A DNA stretch of 64,000 bases from Streptomyces sp. NBC_00094 (GTDB taxonomy: Bacteria > Actinomycetota > Actinomycetes > Streptomycetales > Streptomycetaceae), in contig NZ_JAPEMB010000001.1 of assembly GCF_026343125.1 (NCBI RefSeq), forward strand, positions 4,841,501-4,905,500, written 5' to 3'. Below, piece by piece: positions 52,854-61,091 of this stretch (positions within the stretch are counted from its first letter, which is position 1; the number at the start of each line of letters is the position of its first letter). The notes under the pieces were generated by a model that saw only the letters and a list, made by a program, of their open reading frames with translations, ran no database searches and had not been told where the DNA came from. Made by a program: the position numbers and the translations under genes.

Positions 52854-53330
52854 TCAGCCGCCCGGGCACTCGCAGGGGCCGCCGCCGCTGCGGCACACGC
52901 ACCGCGCCTCGCCGGGCGTCGGCGAGACCGTCGGTCCCGGGGGCGCGGGGTGCGAGCGCGCCCACTCCTGTGTCCCGAAGGTCAGCGTGGCGATGCCCAG
53001 CAGCGCCGCCGCGAGGAACTGGCCTCCGGCCGTCCAGGGCCAACGGCTGCGCACCGACACCCACGCGAGCAGCAGCACGCCCCCCGTGATCCCGCCGAAG
53101 ACCAGCACCGGCACCCAGTCCATGGGGGGCGGTGCCGAGGGCTGCGGATCGTAGGACTCGGCCCATCTCCGCATCCCCAGAGTGAAAGCGGCGATCGCGG
53201 CGAGCACGGTCTCCAGGACGAGGAGCAGAAGTCCGGACAGGAAGTCGGCCCAGGGGCGTACCGGGGGCGGGGAGGTCGGCATGGCCGCACCCTCGTACGG
53301 AACCTCGGGGTCCGCCACGGCGTTCGCCAT
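52854..53330 (-). CDS. Small membrane protein of unknown function
   Basis: A 158-residue protein with three predicted membrane segments: about residues 31-51 (FLSGLLLLVLETVLAAIAAFTL), 73-91 (VPVLVFGGITGGVLLLAWV) and 103-119 (GGQFLAAALLGIATLTF). The C-terminus is Cys-rich (ARCVCRSGGGPCECPGG). Start at 53330 or at ATG 53282. It diverges from the groES operon, and its start is 34 bases from the first CIRCE element, so heat-shock control of its transcription is possible but unproven. Confidence 0.68.
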   Translation of the reverse strand: MANAVADPEVPYEGAAMPTSPPPVRPWADFLSGLLLLVLETVLAAIAAFTLGMRRWAESYDPQPSAPPPMDWVPVLVFGGITGGVLLLAWVSVRSRWPWTAGGQFLAAALLGIATLTFGTQEWARSHPAPPGPTVSPTPGEARCVCRSGGGPCECPGG

Positions 53331-53363
53331 ACCGAGACCGGAACGACGCGCGACGGCACGGAA

Positions 53364-53390
53364 TTGGCACTCCGCTTGACCGAGTGCTAA
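53364..53390. promoter_or_regulatory. CIRCE operator 1 (HrcA binding site)
   Basis: TTGGCACTC, 9 bases, GAGTGCTAA: the consensus TTAGCACTC-N9-GAGTGCTAA with a single change. The -35 hexamer of the groES promoter lies in its 9-base spacer. Confidence 0.93.
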
Positions 53391-53405
53391 TCGCGGTCAT
53401 AGTCT
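53376..53405 (+). promoter_or_regulatory. groES-groEL1 promoter
   Basis: TTGACC (53376-53381) and TAGTCT (53400-53405) with an 18-base spacer match the principal sigma consensus. The -35 is inside CIRCE 1, and the predicted start point, around 53411-53413, is at the edge of CIRCE 2, so HrcA would block both polymerase binding and escape. Confidence 0.85.
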
Positions 53406-53410
53406 CAGGT

Positions 53411-53437
53411 CTGGCACTCCCCCCTGGAGAGTGCCAA
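53411..53437. promoter_or_regulatory. CIRCE operator 2 (HrcA binding site)
   Basis: CTGGCACTC, 9 bases, GAGTGCCAA: arms pair over 8 bases and match the CIRCE consensus apart from A to G changes. It is 47 bases downstream of CIRCE 1, centre to centre. Confidence 0.92.
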
Positions 53438-53534
53438 CACAGCGACAGGCAGGTCCGGCACCCGCGACGACGGATCCACCTGGTCGCCACCTCAGACAGT
53501 TGACCCCGTAATCTCCGAAGGGGGAGGTCGGATC

Positions 53535-53843
53535 GTGACGACCACCAGCTCCAAGGTTGCCATCAAGCCGCTCGAGGACCGCATTGTGGTCCAGCCGCTC
53601 GACGCCGAGCAGACCACCGCCTCTGGCCTGGTCATCCCGGACACCGCGAAGGAGAAGCCCCAGGAGGGTGCTGTCCTCGCCGTGGGCCCGGGCCGCTTCG
53701 AGAACGGCGAGCGTCTTCCGCTCGACGTTCAGGTCGGCGACATCGTGCTCTACAGCAAGTACGGCGGCACCGAGGTGAAGTACAACGGCGAGGAGTTCCT
53801 CGTCCTCTCGGCTCGCGACGTGCTCGCGATCATCGAGAAGTAA
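53535..53843 (+). CDS. groES: Co-chaperonin GroES
   Basis: A 102-residue cap of the GroEL chaperonin: KVAIKPLEDRIVVQPLDAEQTTASGLVIPDTAKEKPQEG contains the mobile loop, and VGDIVLYSKYGGTEVKYNGEEFLVLSARDVLAIIEK the beta core. GTG start with GGGGAGG seven bases upstream. Cotranscribed with groEL1 128 bases downstream from the double-CIRCE promoter. Confidence 0.97.
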   Translation: MTTTSSKVAIKPLEDRIVVQPLDAEQTTASGLVIPDTAKEKPQEGAVLAVGPGRFENGERLPLDVQVGDIVLYSKYGGTEVKYNGEEFLVLSARDVLAIIEK

Positions 53844-53971
53844 TTCACCGAAGCATCCGAAGTACCTGAAGTATCTGAAGCAGATGCTTTGAGCTGCGCC
53901 CCTTGACCCCGCACTGGGCGTCCGGGGGCGCCGTTCGTTCCACACGATTCCGAGAGGGCTGAACCGCTCCC

Positions 53972-55594
53972 ATGGCGAAGATCCTGAAGTTCGACGAGGA
54001 CGCCCGTCGCGCCCTTGAGCGCGGCGTCAACAAGCTTGCCGACACGGTGAAGGTGACGATCGGCCCCAAGGGCCGCAACGTCGTCATCGACAAGAAGTTC
54101 GGTGCCCCCACCATCACCAACGACGGTGTCACGATCGCCCGTGAGGTCGAGATCGACGACCCGTTCGAGAACCTCGGCGCCCAGCTGGTGAAGGAGGTGG
54201 CGACCAAGACCAACGACATCGCGGGTGACGGCACCACCACCGCCACCGTGCTCGCCCAGGCCCTGGTCCGCGAGGGTCTGCGCAACGTCGCCGCCGGCGC
54301 CTCCCCGGCCGCCCTGAAGAAGGGCATCGACGCCGCCGTCAAGGCCGTCTCCGAGGAGCTCCTCGCCACCGCGCGCCCGATCGAGGACAAGTCCGACATC
54401 GCCGCCGTCGCCGCGCTCTCCGCGCAGGACCAGCAGGTCGGCGAGCTCATCGCCGAGGCGATGGACAAGGTCGGCAAGGACGGTGTCATCACCGTCGAGG
54501 AGTCCAACACCTTCGGTCTGGAGCTCGACTTCACCGAGGGCATGGCCTTCGACAAGGGCTACCTGTCCCCGTACATGGTCACCGACCAGGAGCGTATGGA
54601 GGCCGTCCTCGACGACCCGTACATCCTGATCAACCAGGGCAAGATCTCCTCGATCCAGGACCTGCTGCCCATCCTGGAGAAGGTCATCCAGGCCGGCGCC
54701 AGCAAGCCGCTGCTGATCATCGCCGAGGACGTCGAGGGCGAGGCCCTGTCGACCCTGGTCGTGAACAAGATCCGTGGCACCTTCAACGCCGTGGCCGTCA
54801 AGGCCCCGGGCTTCGGCGACCGCCGCAAGGCGATGCTCGGCGACATGGCCACCCTCACCGGTGCCACCGTCATCGCCGAGGAGGTCGGCCTCAAGCTCGA
54901 CCAGGCCGGCCTTGAGGTGCTGGGCACCGCCCGCCGCGTGACCATCGCCAAGGACGCCACCACCATCGTCGACGGTGGCGGCAACGCCGAGGACATCGCC
55001 GGTCGCGTCAGCCAGATCAAGGCCGAGATCGAGTCCACGGACTCCGACTGGGACCGCGAGAAGCTCCAGGAGCGCCTCGCGAAGCTGGCCGGCGGCGTGT
55101 GCGTGATCAAGGTCGGCGCCGCCACCGAGGTGGAGCTCAAGGAGAAGAAGCACCGTCTGGAGGACGCCATCTCCGCGACCCGCGCCGCGGTCGAGGAGGG
55201 CATCGTCTCCGGTGGTGGCTCCGCTCTGGTCCACGCCGTCAAGGTCCTCGAGGGCAACCTCGACAAGACCGGCGACGAGGCCACGGGTGTCGCGGTCGTC
55301 CGCCGCGCCGCCGTCGAGCCGCTGCGCTGGATCGCCGAGAACGCCGGCCTCGAGGGCTACGTCATCACCTCGAAGGTGGCGGAGCTCGACAAGGGCCAGG
55401 GCTTCAACGCCGCGACCGGCGAGTACGGCGACCTGGTCAAGGCCGGCGTCATCGACCCGGTGAAGGTGACGCGCTCCGCCCTGGAGAACGCCGCCTCGAT
55501 CGCCTCCCTCCTCCTCACCACCGAGACCCTCGTGGTGGAGAAGAAGGAAGAGGAGCCGGCGGACGCGGGCCACGGTCACGGCCACTCCCACTGA
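53972..55594 (+). CDS. groEL1: Chaperonin GroEL1, His-rich C-terminus
   Basis: A 540-residue chaperonin starting MAKILKFDEDARRALERGVNKLADTVKVTIGPKGRNVV; ATP-binding GDGTTTATVLAQ near residue 86 and the signature AAVEEGIVSGGGSAL near 405 are intact. The C-terminus is GHGHGHSH instead of the GGM repeats found in most GroEL proteins; in actinobacteria with several groEL genes this tail marks the copy encoded next to groES. Regulated by HrcA/CIRCE. Confidence 0.97.
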   Translation: MAKILKFDEDARRALERGVNKLADTVKVTIGPKGRNVVIDKKFGAPTITNDGVTIAREVEIDDPFENLGAQLVKEVATKTNDIAGDGTTTATVLAQALVREGLRNVAAGASPAALKKGIDAAVKAVSEELLATARPIEDKSDIAAVAALSAQDQQVGELIAEAMDKVGKDGVITVEESNTFGLELDFTEGMAFDKGYLSPYMVTDQERMEAVLDDPYILINQGKISSIQDLLPILEKVIQAGASKPLLIIAEDVEGEALSTLVVNKIRGTFNAVAVKAPGFGDRRKAMLGDMATLTGATVIAEEVGLKLDQAGLEVLGTARRVTIAKDATTIVDGGGNAEDIAGRVSQIKAEIESTDSDWDREKLQERLAKLAGGVCVIKVGAATEVELKEKKHRLEDAISATRAAVEEGIVSGGGSALVHAVKVLEGNLDKTGDEATGVAVVRRAAVEPLRWIAENAGLEGYVITSKVAELDKGQGFNAATGEYGDLVKAGVIDPVKVTRSALENAASIASLLLTTETLVVEKKEEEPADAGHGHGHSH

Positions 55595-55615
55595 GGCGTG
55601 TCGTAACTGATCACT

Positions 55616-55652
55616 GAGGCCCGGTGCCCCCGTCGCGGGGGCATCGGGCCTC
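55616..55652. terminator. Terminator after groEL1
   Basis: A stem of 16-17 bp (55616-55632 with 55636-55652) including one G-T pair, 3-base loop, followed by GTGCTTT. It lies between converging genes and can serve both. Confidence 0.85.
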
Positions 55653-55672
55653 GTGCTTTCTCCGTTCCGCTC

Positions 55673-56371
55673 CTACCCCTCCACGGCGCCGAGCTGCCCC
55701 ATCAGGCCGAGCAGGTCGTACTGCCACCACCCCTCGACGATCTTCCCGTCGTCCCGGAAGCGGTGGATGACCGTGCCGGTCATGGTCACGTCCATGCCCG
55801 TCGGCTGGAGCCCCATGAAGTCCCCGGTGTGGCTGCCCTTCCACGTCCAGCGGGTGCAGAGCCGGTCGCCCTCGGCGATCTGGTCGTCGACGGTGAAGGC
55901 GAAGTCGAAGCCGCCCCGCCACATCTCCACCTCGCGCTGGACGGCGTCCATGCCGATGACGTCCTGCTCGTTGGTCGGATCGTGGTCGTGGTACCCCTCG
56001 GCCAGGATCTCGTCGAGCAGCGCGAGCTCCCGTTCCTGCGCGAACATGTCCAGGAGACGCCGGGCATTGCCCTTGTATAGTGCCTCGTCCCGGACCACGT
56101 CGAGATCGGTGAAGGTCGGCATCTCGTCACAGAGCGCGACCATCTCCCGGAAGATCCGGTCGGTCTCGGGGAGCTGCGAGTTCCGCATGGCCACGTCGTA
56201 GGAGGGGAACTCGACGATCTCCACGATGTGGGAGGCGTCGGACCGGTCCTTGCCGACGATGCTGTGGGTCGCGGTCCGTTTGCCCTTGGTCTGCTCGACC
56301 CACCGGTCCATGAGCAGATTCAGGTCGTCCACCCGACTGGTCTTGCAGTCGATTATCTGTACGAAGGTCAT
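55673..56371 (-). CDS. SnoaL-like/ester cyclase-type protein with N-terminal dimeric alpha-beta domain
   Basis: A 232-residue protein. Residues 1-90 resemble an antibiotic-monooxygenase-like alpha-beta barrel half (MTFVQIIDCKTSRVDDLNLLMDRWVEQ, HIVEIVEFPSYD). Residues 95-230 form a SnoaL-like/NTF2 fold (LAEGYHDHDPTNEQDVIGMDAVQREVEMWRGGFDFAFTVDDQIAEGDRLCTRWTWKGSHTGDFMGLQPTGMDVTMTGTVIHRFRDDGKIVEGWWQYD). Such proteins are small-molecule cyclases or hydrolases; the substrate is unknown. GGGAGG precedes the ATG. It diverges from the STAND ATPase gene with 46 bases between starts. Confidence 0.8.
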   Translation of the reverse strand: MTFVQIIDCKTSRVDDLNLLMDRWVEQTKGKRTATHSIVGKDRSDASHIVEIVEFPSYDVAMRNSQLPETDRIFREMVALCDEMPTFTDLDVVRDEALYKGNARRLLDMFAQERELALLDEILAEGYHDHDPTNEQDVIGMDAVQREVEMWRGGFDFAFTVDDQIAEGDRLCTRWTWKGSHTGDFMGLQPTGMDVTMTGTVIHRFRDDGKIVEGWWQYDLLGLMGQLGAVEG

Positions 56372-56405
56372 GGCGCCTCCCGACCCCGGTAGGACCCTTC
56401 CAGTC

Positions 56406-56411
56406 TAGGTT
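56406..56411 (+). promoter_or_regulatory. -10 element of a probable leaderless promoter for the STAND ATPase
   Basis: TAGGTT ends 6 bases before the ATG at 56418, and there is no Shine-Dalgarno sequence. No good -35 is visible. Confidence 0.42.
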
Positions 56412-56417
56412 GGACGG

Positions 56418-59400
56418 ATGGAGCGGGCAGGGGGAGAACGGTCGGTCACCGTCGACAACGGTTCGGGTGTCGTGGTGATCGGCGACGGAAACCGGATCGG
56501 AGTACCGGAACCGATGGCGGTCCGCTCCGGATACCGGGAGCAGGTCCGCCGGATCGCCCCCACGGAACTCGTCGACCGCGAAGTCGAGTTGGCCGAGCTC
56601 GCGGCCTTCTGTCTCACCGGCTCCCGTCCCGCGTACGTCTGGTGGCGGGCGGAGGCCTGGGCCGGCAAGACGGCACTGCTCTCCTGGTTCGCCCTCGACC
56701 CGCCGCCGGGCGTGCGGATCGTCCCCTTCTTCGTCACGGCCCGTCTCGGCGCCCAGAACGACGTCACCGCGTTCGTGGACGTGGTCCTGGAACAGCTGGC
56801 GGAACTGGCCGGCGAAGGGCTCCCGGCCCTCCTGACCGCCGCCACCCGCGAAGCCCACCTGCTGCGTCTGTACGCCACGGCCGCCGCGTCCTGCGCCGCG
56901 CGCGGCGAACGGCTGGTCCTCCTCGTCGACGGCCTCGACGAGGACCGGGGTGTGACGACAGGCCCGGACGCCCACTCGATCGCGGCCCTCCTCCCGTACG
57001 ACCTGCCCGTCATCGTCTCCGGCCGCCTCAACCCGCCGCTGCCGGTCGACGTCCCGGAGGACCACCCGCTCCGCGCCCCGGAGGCCGTACGGCTCCTGGC
57101 CCCCTCCCCGAAGGCCCGCGCGATCAGGGCGGAGGCGGAACGCGAGCTGAAGCGGCTCCTGGAGGCGGGCGGACTCCCGTACGACCTCCTCGCCCTCCTC
57201 ACGGCGGCGGGCGGCGGCCTGACGGCGGACGACCTCGCGGAACTGACGGACGACGTCCCGTACCGGGTCAAGGACGTGCTGCGTACGGGGCCGGGGCGGA
57301 CGTTCGCGGTACGGGGGGACGCGTACCTGCTGGCGCACGAGGAACTCCGGCTGCAGGCGGGAGAGATGCTCGGTACGCGGGAACTCGGCCGGTACCGGAG
57401 CGCGGTGCACTCCTGGGCGGAGGGATGGCGCGCCCGGGGATGGCCCGAGGACACCCCCGACTACCTGCTGCACGGCTGGTTCTCCGAGCTGCGCGCGGCC
57501 GGTGATCCGGAGCGGATGACGCGATGCGCCCTGGACGAGGACCGGCACGACCGGCTCCTCGCGCGCACCGGTGGGGACCTGGCGGCGCTGACGGAGATCG
57601 AGGAGACGGAGACGGCGGTCATCGACGCGGGTGTGCCGGACTTCCTGGACTTCCTGCGCCTGGTGGTGGCCCGTGAACGACTCGAAGGCAGGAGCGACGG
57701 CATTCCGCCGACACTGCCGTGGGCCTGGGCGGTGCTGGGGCGGTACGGCAGGGCGGAGGGTCTCGCCCGGAGCATCAGGAGTCTCGACTGGCGGGCGCAG
57801 GCCCTGACGGACATCGCCCTCCGGCTCTTCGAGACCGGTGAGACGGACGAGGCCGTGGCCCTGTTGGCCGAGGCTCAGGACGCCGCGGCGCAGGCGGGGA
57901 ACATGACGGGCGACGAGCGCGAGAAGGCGTTGGCCGTGGTCTGCCGGGCGTGGTCACGCATCGGACTGCTCGACCGGGCGGCGGCCGTCGCCCTCCTGGT
58001 GGAACACCCGCGGACGAGGTCGGAGCTGCTCTGCGAGCTGTCCCGCGCATGGTCGGCGGCCGGTATGCGCGAGCGGGCCGTCGCGCTGTGCCGTGTCGAA
58101 CCGGACGCGCCGACCCGGGCGCGGGTGCTGGCGGAGACGGCTGTGGGCTACGCCGAGTGCGGGGACGTCGAGCAGGCCGTGAGGCTCGCCGCCGAGGCGG
58201 GGCCGGACGGCGAGGTCCTGCCGCTGGTCCGTATCGCGGGGGTCCTTTTGCGCGGCGGCGATGGCAGGGCGGCCGCGATCCTGGACCGGGTGGACGCGAT
58301 GATCCGGGTGTCGCCGGTTCTCGCCGCCACGGTGGGGGCGCTGGCGGAGGCCGGCGAGTTCGAGCGCGCCATCGCCGCGGTGCGGTTGCTCGACAAGCCC
58401 GAATCGCGGGCCTGGGCCCTGCGTGACGTGGTCGGCGCCTTCGTGGCCGCGGGGCGGCGGGACCGCGCACAGGCGCTGGCGGAGACGATCGAGGCCCCGG
58501 AGGCCCGGGGGTCCGCCCTGCGTGAGGTCGTGGCCGGCCTGGCCGCCACGGACGACCTGGGGACGGCCGAGGAACTCGCCTGGTCCATCGACGACGAATG
58601 GGCGAGGGAACGGGCGCTCCGCGTGGTGGTGAACGCCCTGGTGGCGGCCGGCGCGCTCGACCGGGCCGAGGCCCTGGCACGCCGCGGTGACCCGTGGCGG
58701 ACCTTGTCCCGGCACCTGCTTGCCGCGGTCGTGGAGGCGCTGGCCGTCTCCGGCGACCTGCGCCGAGCGCATGAGCTCGCCTCTGACGTGCCCTACGGCG
58801 AGGGTGGGCTCGCCCTGGTCCGTGGAGTGGTGACGGCCTGCTCCGAGGGCGCCGGGCCCGAGGCCCTCGCCGCGGCGGCGGGGCTGGTCGCGGAGGTGGA
58901 GGACCGGATCAGAGCGGAGTCCCGGGGAACGGCGGCCGACCCGTTCCACGCGGCACGGGCGCTGGCGGAGGCGGGGTTCGCCGACCTGGCCCGTGGCCTT
59001 CTGCGTGGTGTCGAGGACGGGCCCGAACCGGTGGGGGACGCGGCCGAGGGCGGGGCCGCCCCGATCGGCTGGCAGATCCGGGCGGGTTCGGCGGCCGAGG
59101 CCCTGGTCCGGATGGGGGAGTTCGCTCGCGCCGAGGCGCTCATGCGGCGCCTCACCGCCGTGCCCTCGGCCTTCCTCGCGGCGGTGGAGCTGGTGCGACG
59201 CCTGTGCGGCGAGGGGTTGTTCGAGGACGCCGAGGCCGTCGGGGAACGGCTGGACGGCCAGGTCGGGGAGCACCTGTGGCTCGTCCTGGCGGAGGGGGCC
59301 GCCGAGCACGGTGAGGTGGCGAAGGCGGAGTCGTACGCACGGCGGGTGACCCGCGCGGACGATCGTGTGCGGGCCTGGGCCGCGATCGCGGTGGCGTACG

Positions 59401-59990
59401 CGAGGGCGGGGGACGGGGAGCGGGCCGACGTCTGTCTGGACGAAGCGCTGTCCCACTTCGAGCAGGGGCTCCTTGTCTTCATGGCCGTCCCCGGCCTGGT
59501 TCGGGCGCTCTTCGAGCTCGGTGAGGAGGAGGCGGGGGACAAGCTGCTCGCCGAGGCCGCCGGGGGTGCCGGGTACGGCGCCAGGTGGATCAGCTCCGGG
59601 CACGTGTCGGAGATCGTGCGCGCCCTCGTGGCGGGGGGTGAGTACGACCGGGCGCGCGCCTTCGTCCGGTCCCTCCCGGACTCGGGCGACACCCTCCACG
59701 TGTGGATCGCTCTGGTCACGGCGCTCGCGGAGGCGGGGGAGCACGCCCGAGCGGCCGCCGAGGTGCGGGTAAGGGGACTGCCGGGCGAGTCGGAGGAGTC
59801 CGGGGACATGCCCTTCGGATGGGGCCGGCTGGTCCGGGTCGTCGAGCCCGGGCGGGGGCGGTTGCTGCTCGCGCGGCTGCTGCGGAAGCACAGTCTCGAG
59901 GATCTGCTCCCGGACGTCCTGTCCCTCGAACCGGCGGCCGCTCCCTTCGTCTTCGAGGTGTGCGCACGCGGGTCCGCGACGTCGCCGTGA
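56418..59990 (+). CDS. STAND/NACHT-like ATPase with long TPR-like repeat region
   Basis: A 1190-residue protein. Residues 10-30 hold a beta element VTVDNGSGVVVIGDGNRIGV often seen at the N-terminus of actinobacterial STAND proteins. The NTPase domain starts near residue 40 (ELVDREVELAELAAFC), with Walker A AEAWAGKTALLSW near 77-86 (the first Gly of the loop is Ala) and Walker B ERLVLLVDGLDED near 167-177. A helical arm follows, then from about residue 440 to the end repeats of about 33 residues of the pattern G-x2-x-x-A-x2-LA-x3-x-R-x2-AL. No effector (protease, nuclease, TIR) domain is present. STAND proteins sense ligands; a defence or signalling role is inference. Confidence 0.78.
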   Translation: MERAGGERSVTVDNGSGVVVIGDGNRIGVPEPMAVRSGYREQVRRIAPTELVDREVELAELAAFCLTGSRPAYVWWRAEAWAGKTALLSWFALDPPPGVRIVPFFVTARLGAQNDVTAFVDVVLEQLAELAGEGLPALLTAATREAHLLRLYATAAASCAARGERLVLLVDGLDEDRGVTTGPDAHSIAALLPYDLPVIVSGRLNPPLPVDVPEDHPLRAPEAVRLLAPSPKARAIRAEAERELKRLLEAGGLPYDLLALLTAAGGGLTADDLAELTDDVPYRVKDVLRTGPGRTFAVRGDAYLLAHEELRLQAGEMLGTRELGRYRSAVHSWAEGWRARGWPEDTPDYLLHGWFSELRAAGDPERMTRCALDEDRHDRLLARTGGDLAALTEIEETETAVIDAGVPDFLDFLRLVVARERLEGRSDGIPPTLPWAWAVLGRYGRAEGLARSIRSLDWRAQALTDIALRLFETGETDEAVALLAEAQDAAAQAGNMTGDEREKALAVVCRAWSRIGLLDRAAAVALLVEHPRTRSELLCELSRAWSAAGMRERAVALCRVEPDAPTRARVLAETAVGYAECGDVEQAVRLAAEAGPDGEVLPLVRIAGVLLRGGDGRAAAILDRVDAMIRVSPVLAATVGALAEAGEFERAIAAVRLLDKPESRAWALRDVVGAFVAAGRRDRAQALAETIEAPEARGSALREVVAGLAATDDLGTAEELAWSIDDEWARERALRVVVNALVAAGALDRAEALARRGDPWRTLSRHLLAAVVEALAVSGDLRRAHELASDVPYGEGGLALVRGVVTACSEGAGPEALAAAAGLVAEVEDRIRAESRGTAADPFHAARALAEAGFADLARGLLRGVEDGPEPVGDAAEGGAAPIGWQIRAGSAAEALVRMGEFARAEALMRRLTAVPSAFLAAVELVRRLCGEGLFEDAEAVGERLDGQVGEHLWLVLAEGAAEHGEVAKAESYARRVTRADDRVRAWAAIAVAYARAGDGERADVCLDEALSHFEQGLLVFMAVPGLVRALFELGEEEAGDKLLAEAAGGAGYGARWISSGHVSEIVRALVAGGEYDRARAFVRSLPDSGDTLHVWIALVTALAEAGEHARAAAEVRVRGLPGESEESGDMPFGWGRLVRVVEPGRGRLLLARLLRKHSLEDLLPDVLSLEPAAAPFVFEVCARGSATSP

Positions 59991-59991
59991 C

Positions 59992-60045
59992 CCGAGAGAC
60001 CCCGCCCGGGGCCCCCGCCCGGGGCCCCCGGGCGGGGCCTCTCGG
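59992..60045. terminator. Terminator between convergent genes
   Basis: A long G/C stem of about 19 pairs with one A/C mismatch (59992-60011 with 60026-60045) directly after the ATPase stop, before the convergent dehydrogenase gene. The loop contains a further CCGGGG repeat. Confidence 0.8.
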
Positions 60046-60053
60046 CGGGCGCC

Positions 60054-61073
60054 CTACGCCGAGTGCCGGAGGTCTGACGCCCTGACCTCCTCCGCGAACG
60101 GCTCGCCCCGCCCGTAGCGCGCCACCTCCTCGATCGCCTGGTCCGCCATGCGGTGGAGTTCGTTGCCCAGGGAGCCCGCCACATGGGGGGTGAGGAGGAC
60201 GTTCGGGAGGGTGTAGAGCGGGGAGTCCGGGGGCGGGAGTTCCGGGTCCGTCACGTCGAGGGTCGCGTGGAGGCGGCCCGTGCGGAGGTGGGGGAGGAGG
60301 GCCGTCTCGTCGACCAGGGAGCCGCGGGCCGTGTTGATCAGGGTGGCGCCGTCCGGCATGGCGGCCAGCTGGCGGGCGCCGATCATGCGGTACGTGGACG
60401 GGAGTTGGGGCGCGTGGACCGAGACGACCGTGGAGCGGGCGCAGAGGTCGTCCAGGTCGGTCAGTTCGGCGCCGGGCGGCGGGACCGTCACGTACGGGTC
60501 GTACAGGAGGATCTCGAAGTCGAAGGGGCGGAGGAGTTCGACGACCCGGCGGCCGATGCGGGAGGCGCCGACGATGCCGACCGTGCGGCGGTGGTTGCCC
60601 CAGGCCGCGGACTCGGTCAGCCAGGCGTGGTCGGTGCGGAGTTCGGCGTACCGGTGGGCGGAGCGGAGGACCTGTTTGCCGGCGAAGAGGATCGCGGCGA
60701 GCGTGTACTCGGCGACCGGCAGCGCGTTGGCGGCGGCCGCCGAGGTGACGCGGAGGCCGCGGTCCCAGCAGGCGTCGGTGATGTGGTGCTTGACGGAGCC
60801 GGCCGCGTGGACGACGGCCCTGAGGCGCGGGGCCCGGTCGAGGACCTCGGGGGTGAGCGGGGTCGCGCCCCAGCAGGTGAGGAGGAGTTCGGCCTCGGCG
60901 AGGGCTGCGGCGGTCCGCGCGTCGGGGGCGGTGAGGTCGTGGGCGACGAGGTGCGGATCGGTGCGGGTGAGTGCCGCGAGGCGCTGCCGGTGGGCGTCGG
61001 TCAGCAGGCGTTCCGCGGTGTCCGGGCCCATCGCGAGGAGGAGCGCGGGGCGGTTGTCAGTGGTGGGGTGCAT
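60054..61073 (-). CDS. D-isomer-specific 2-hydroxyacid dehydrogenase
   Basis: A 339-residue NAD(P)-dependent dehydrogenase. The Rossmann segment is TVGIVGASRIGRRVVELLRPF (the usual GxGxxG reads GASRIG), followed by the acidic switch LLYDPY. Catalytic residues appear as NTARGSLVDE (Arg), DVTDPE (Glu) and TPHVAGS (His). It is the last gene of an operon with two ABC permeases and a binding protein, 18 bases after the inner permease, so the imported compound or its product is a likely substrate. Confidence 0.88.
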   Translation of the reverse strand: MHPTTDNRPALLLAMGPDTAERLLTDAHRQRLAALTRTDPHLVAHDLTAPDARTAAALAEAELLLTCWGATPLTPEVLDRAPRLRAVVHAAGSVKHHITDACWDRGLRVTSAAAANALPVAEYTLAAILFAGKQVLRSAHRYAELRTDHAWLTESAAWGNHRRTVGIVGASRIGRRVVELLRPFDFEILLYDPYVTVPPPGAELTDLDDLCARSTVVSVHAPQLPSTYRMIGARQLAAMPDGATLINTARGSLVDETALLPHLRTGRLHATLDVTDPELPPPDSPLYTLPNVLLTPHVAGSLGNELHRMADQAIEEVARYGRGEPFAEEVRASDLRHSA

Positions 61074-61091
61074 CGTGGGAGCAGGCCTTCC

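Noticed and set aside
56418..59990. Regulatory TTA (bldA) codons in the STAND gene and other accessory genes
   Set aside because: Scanning by eye, I found no in-frame TTA codon in the genes checked. A codon count by computer should confirm this.
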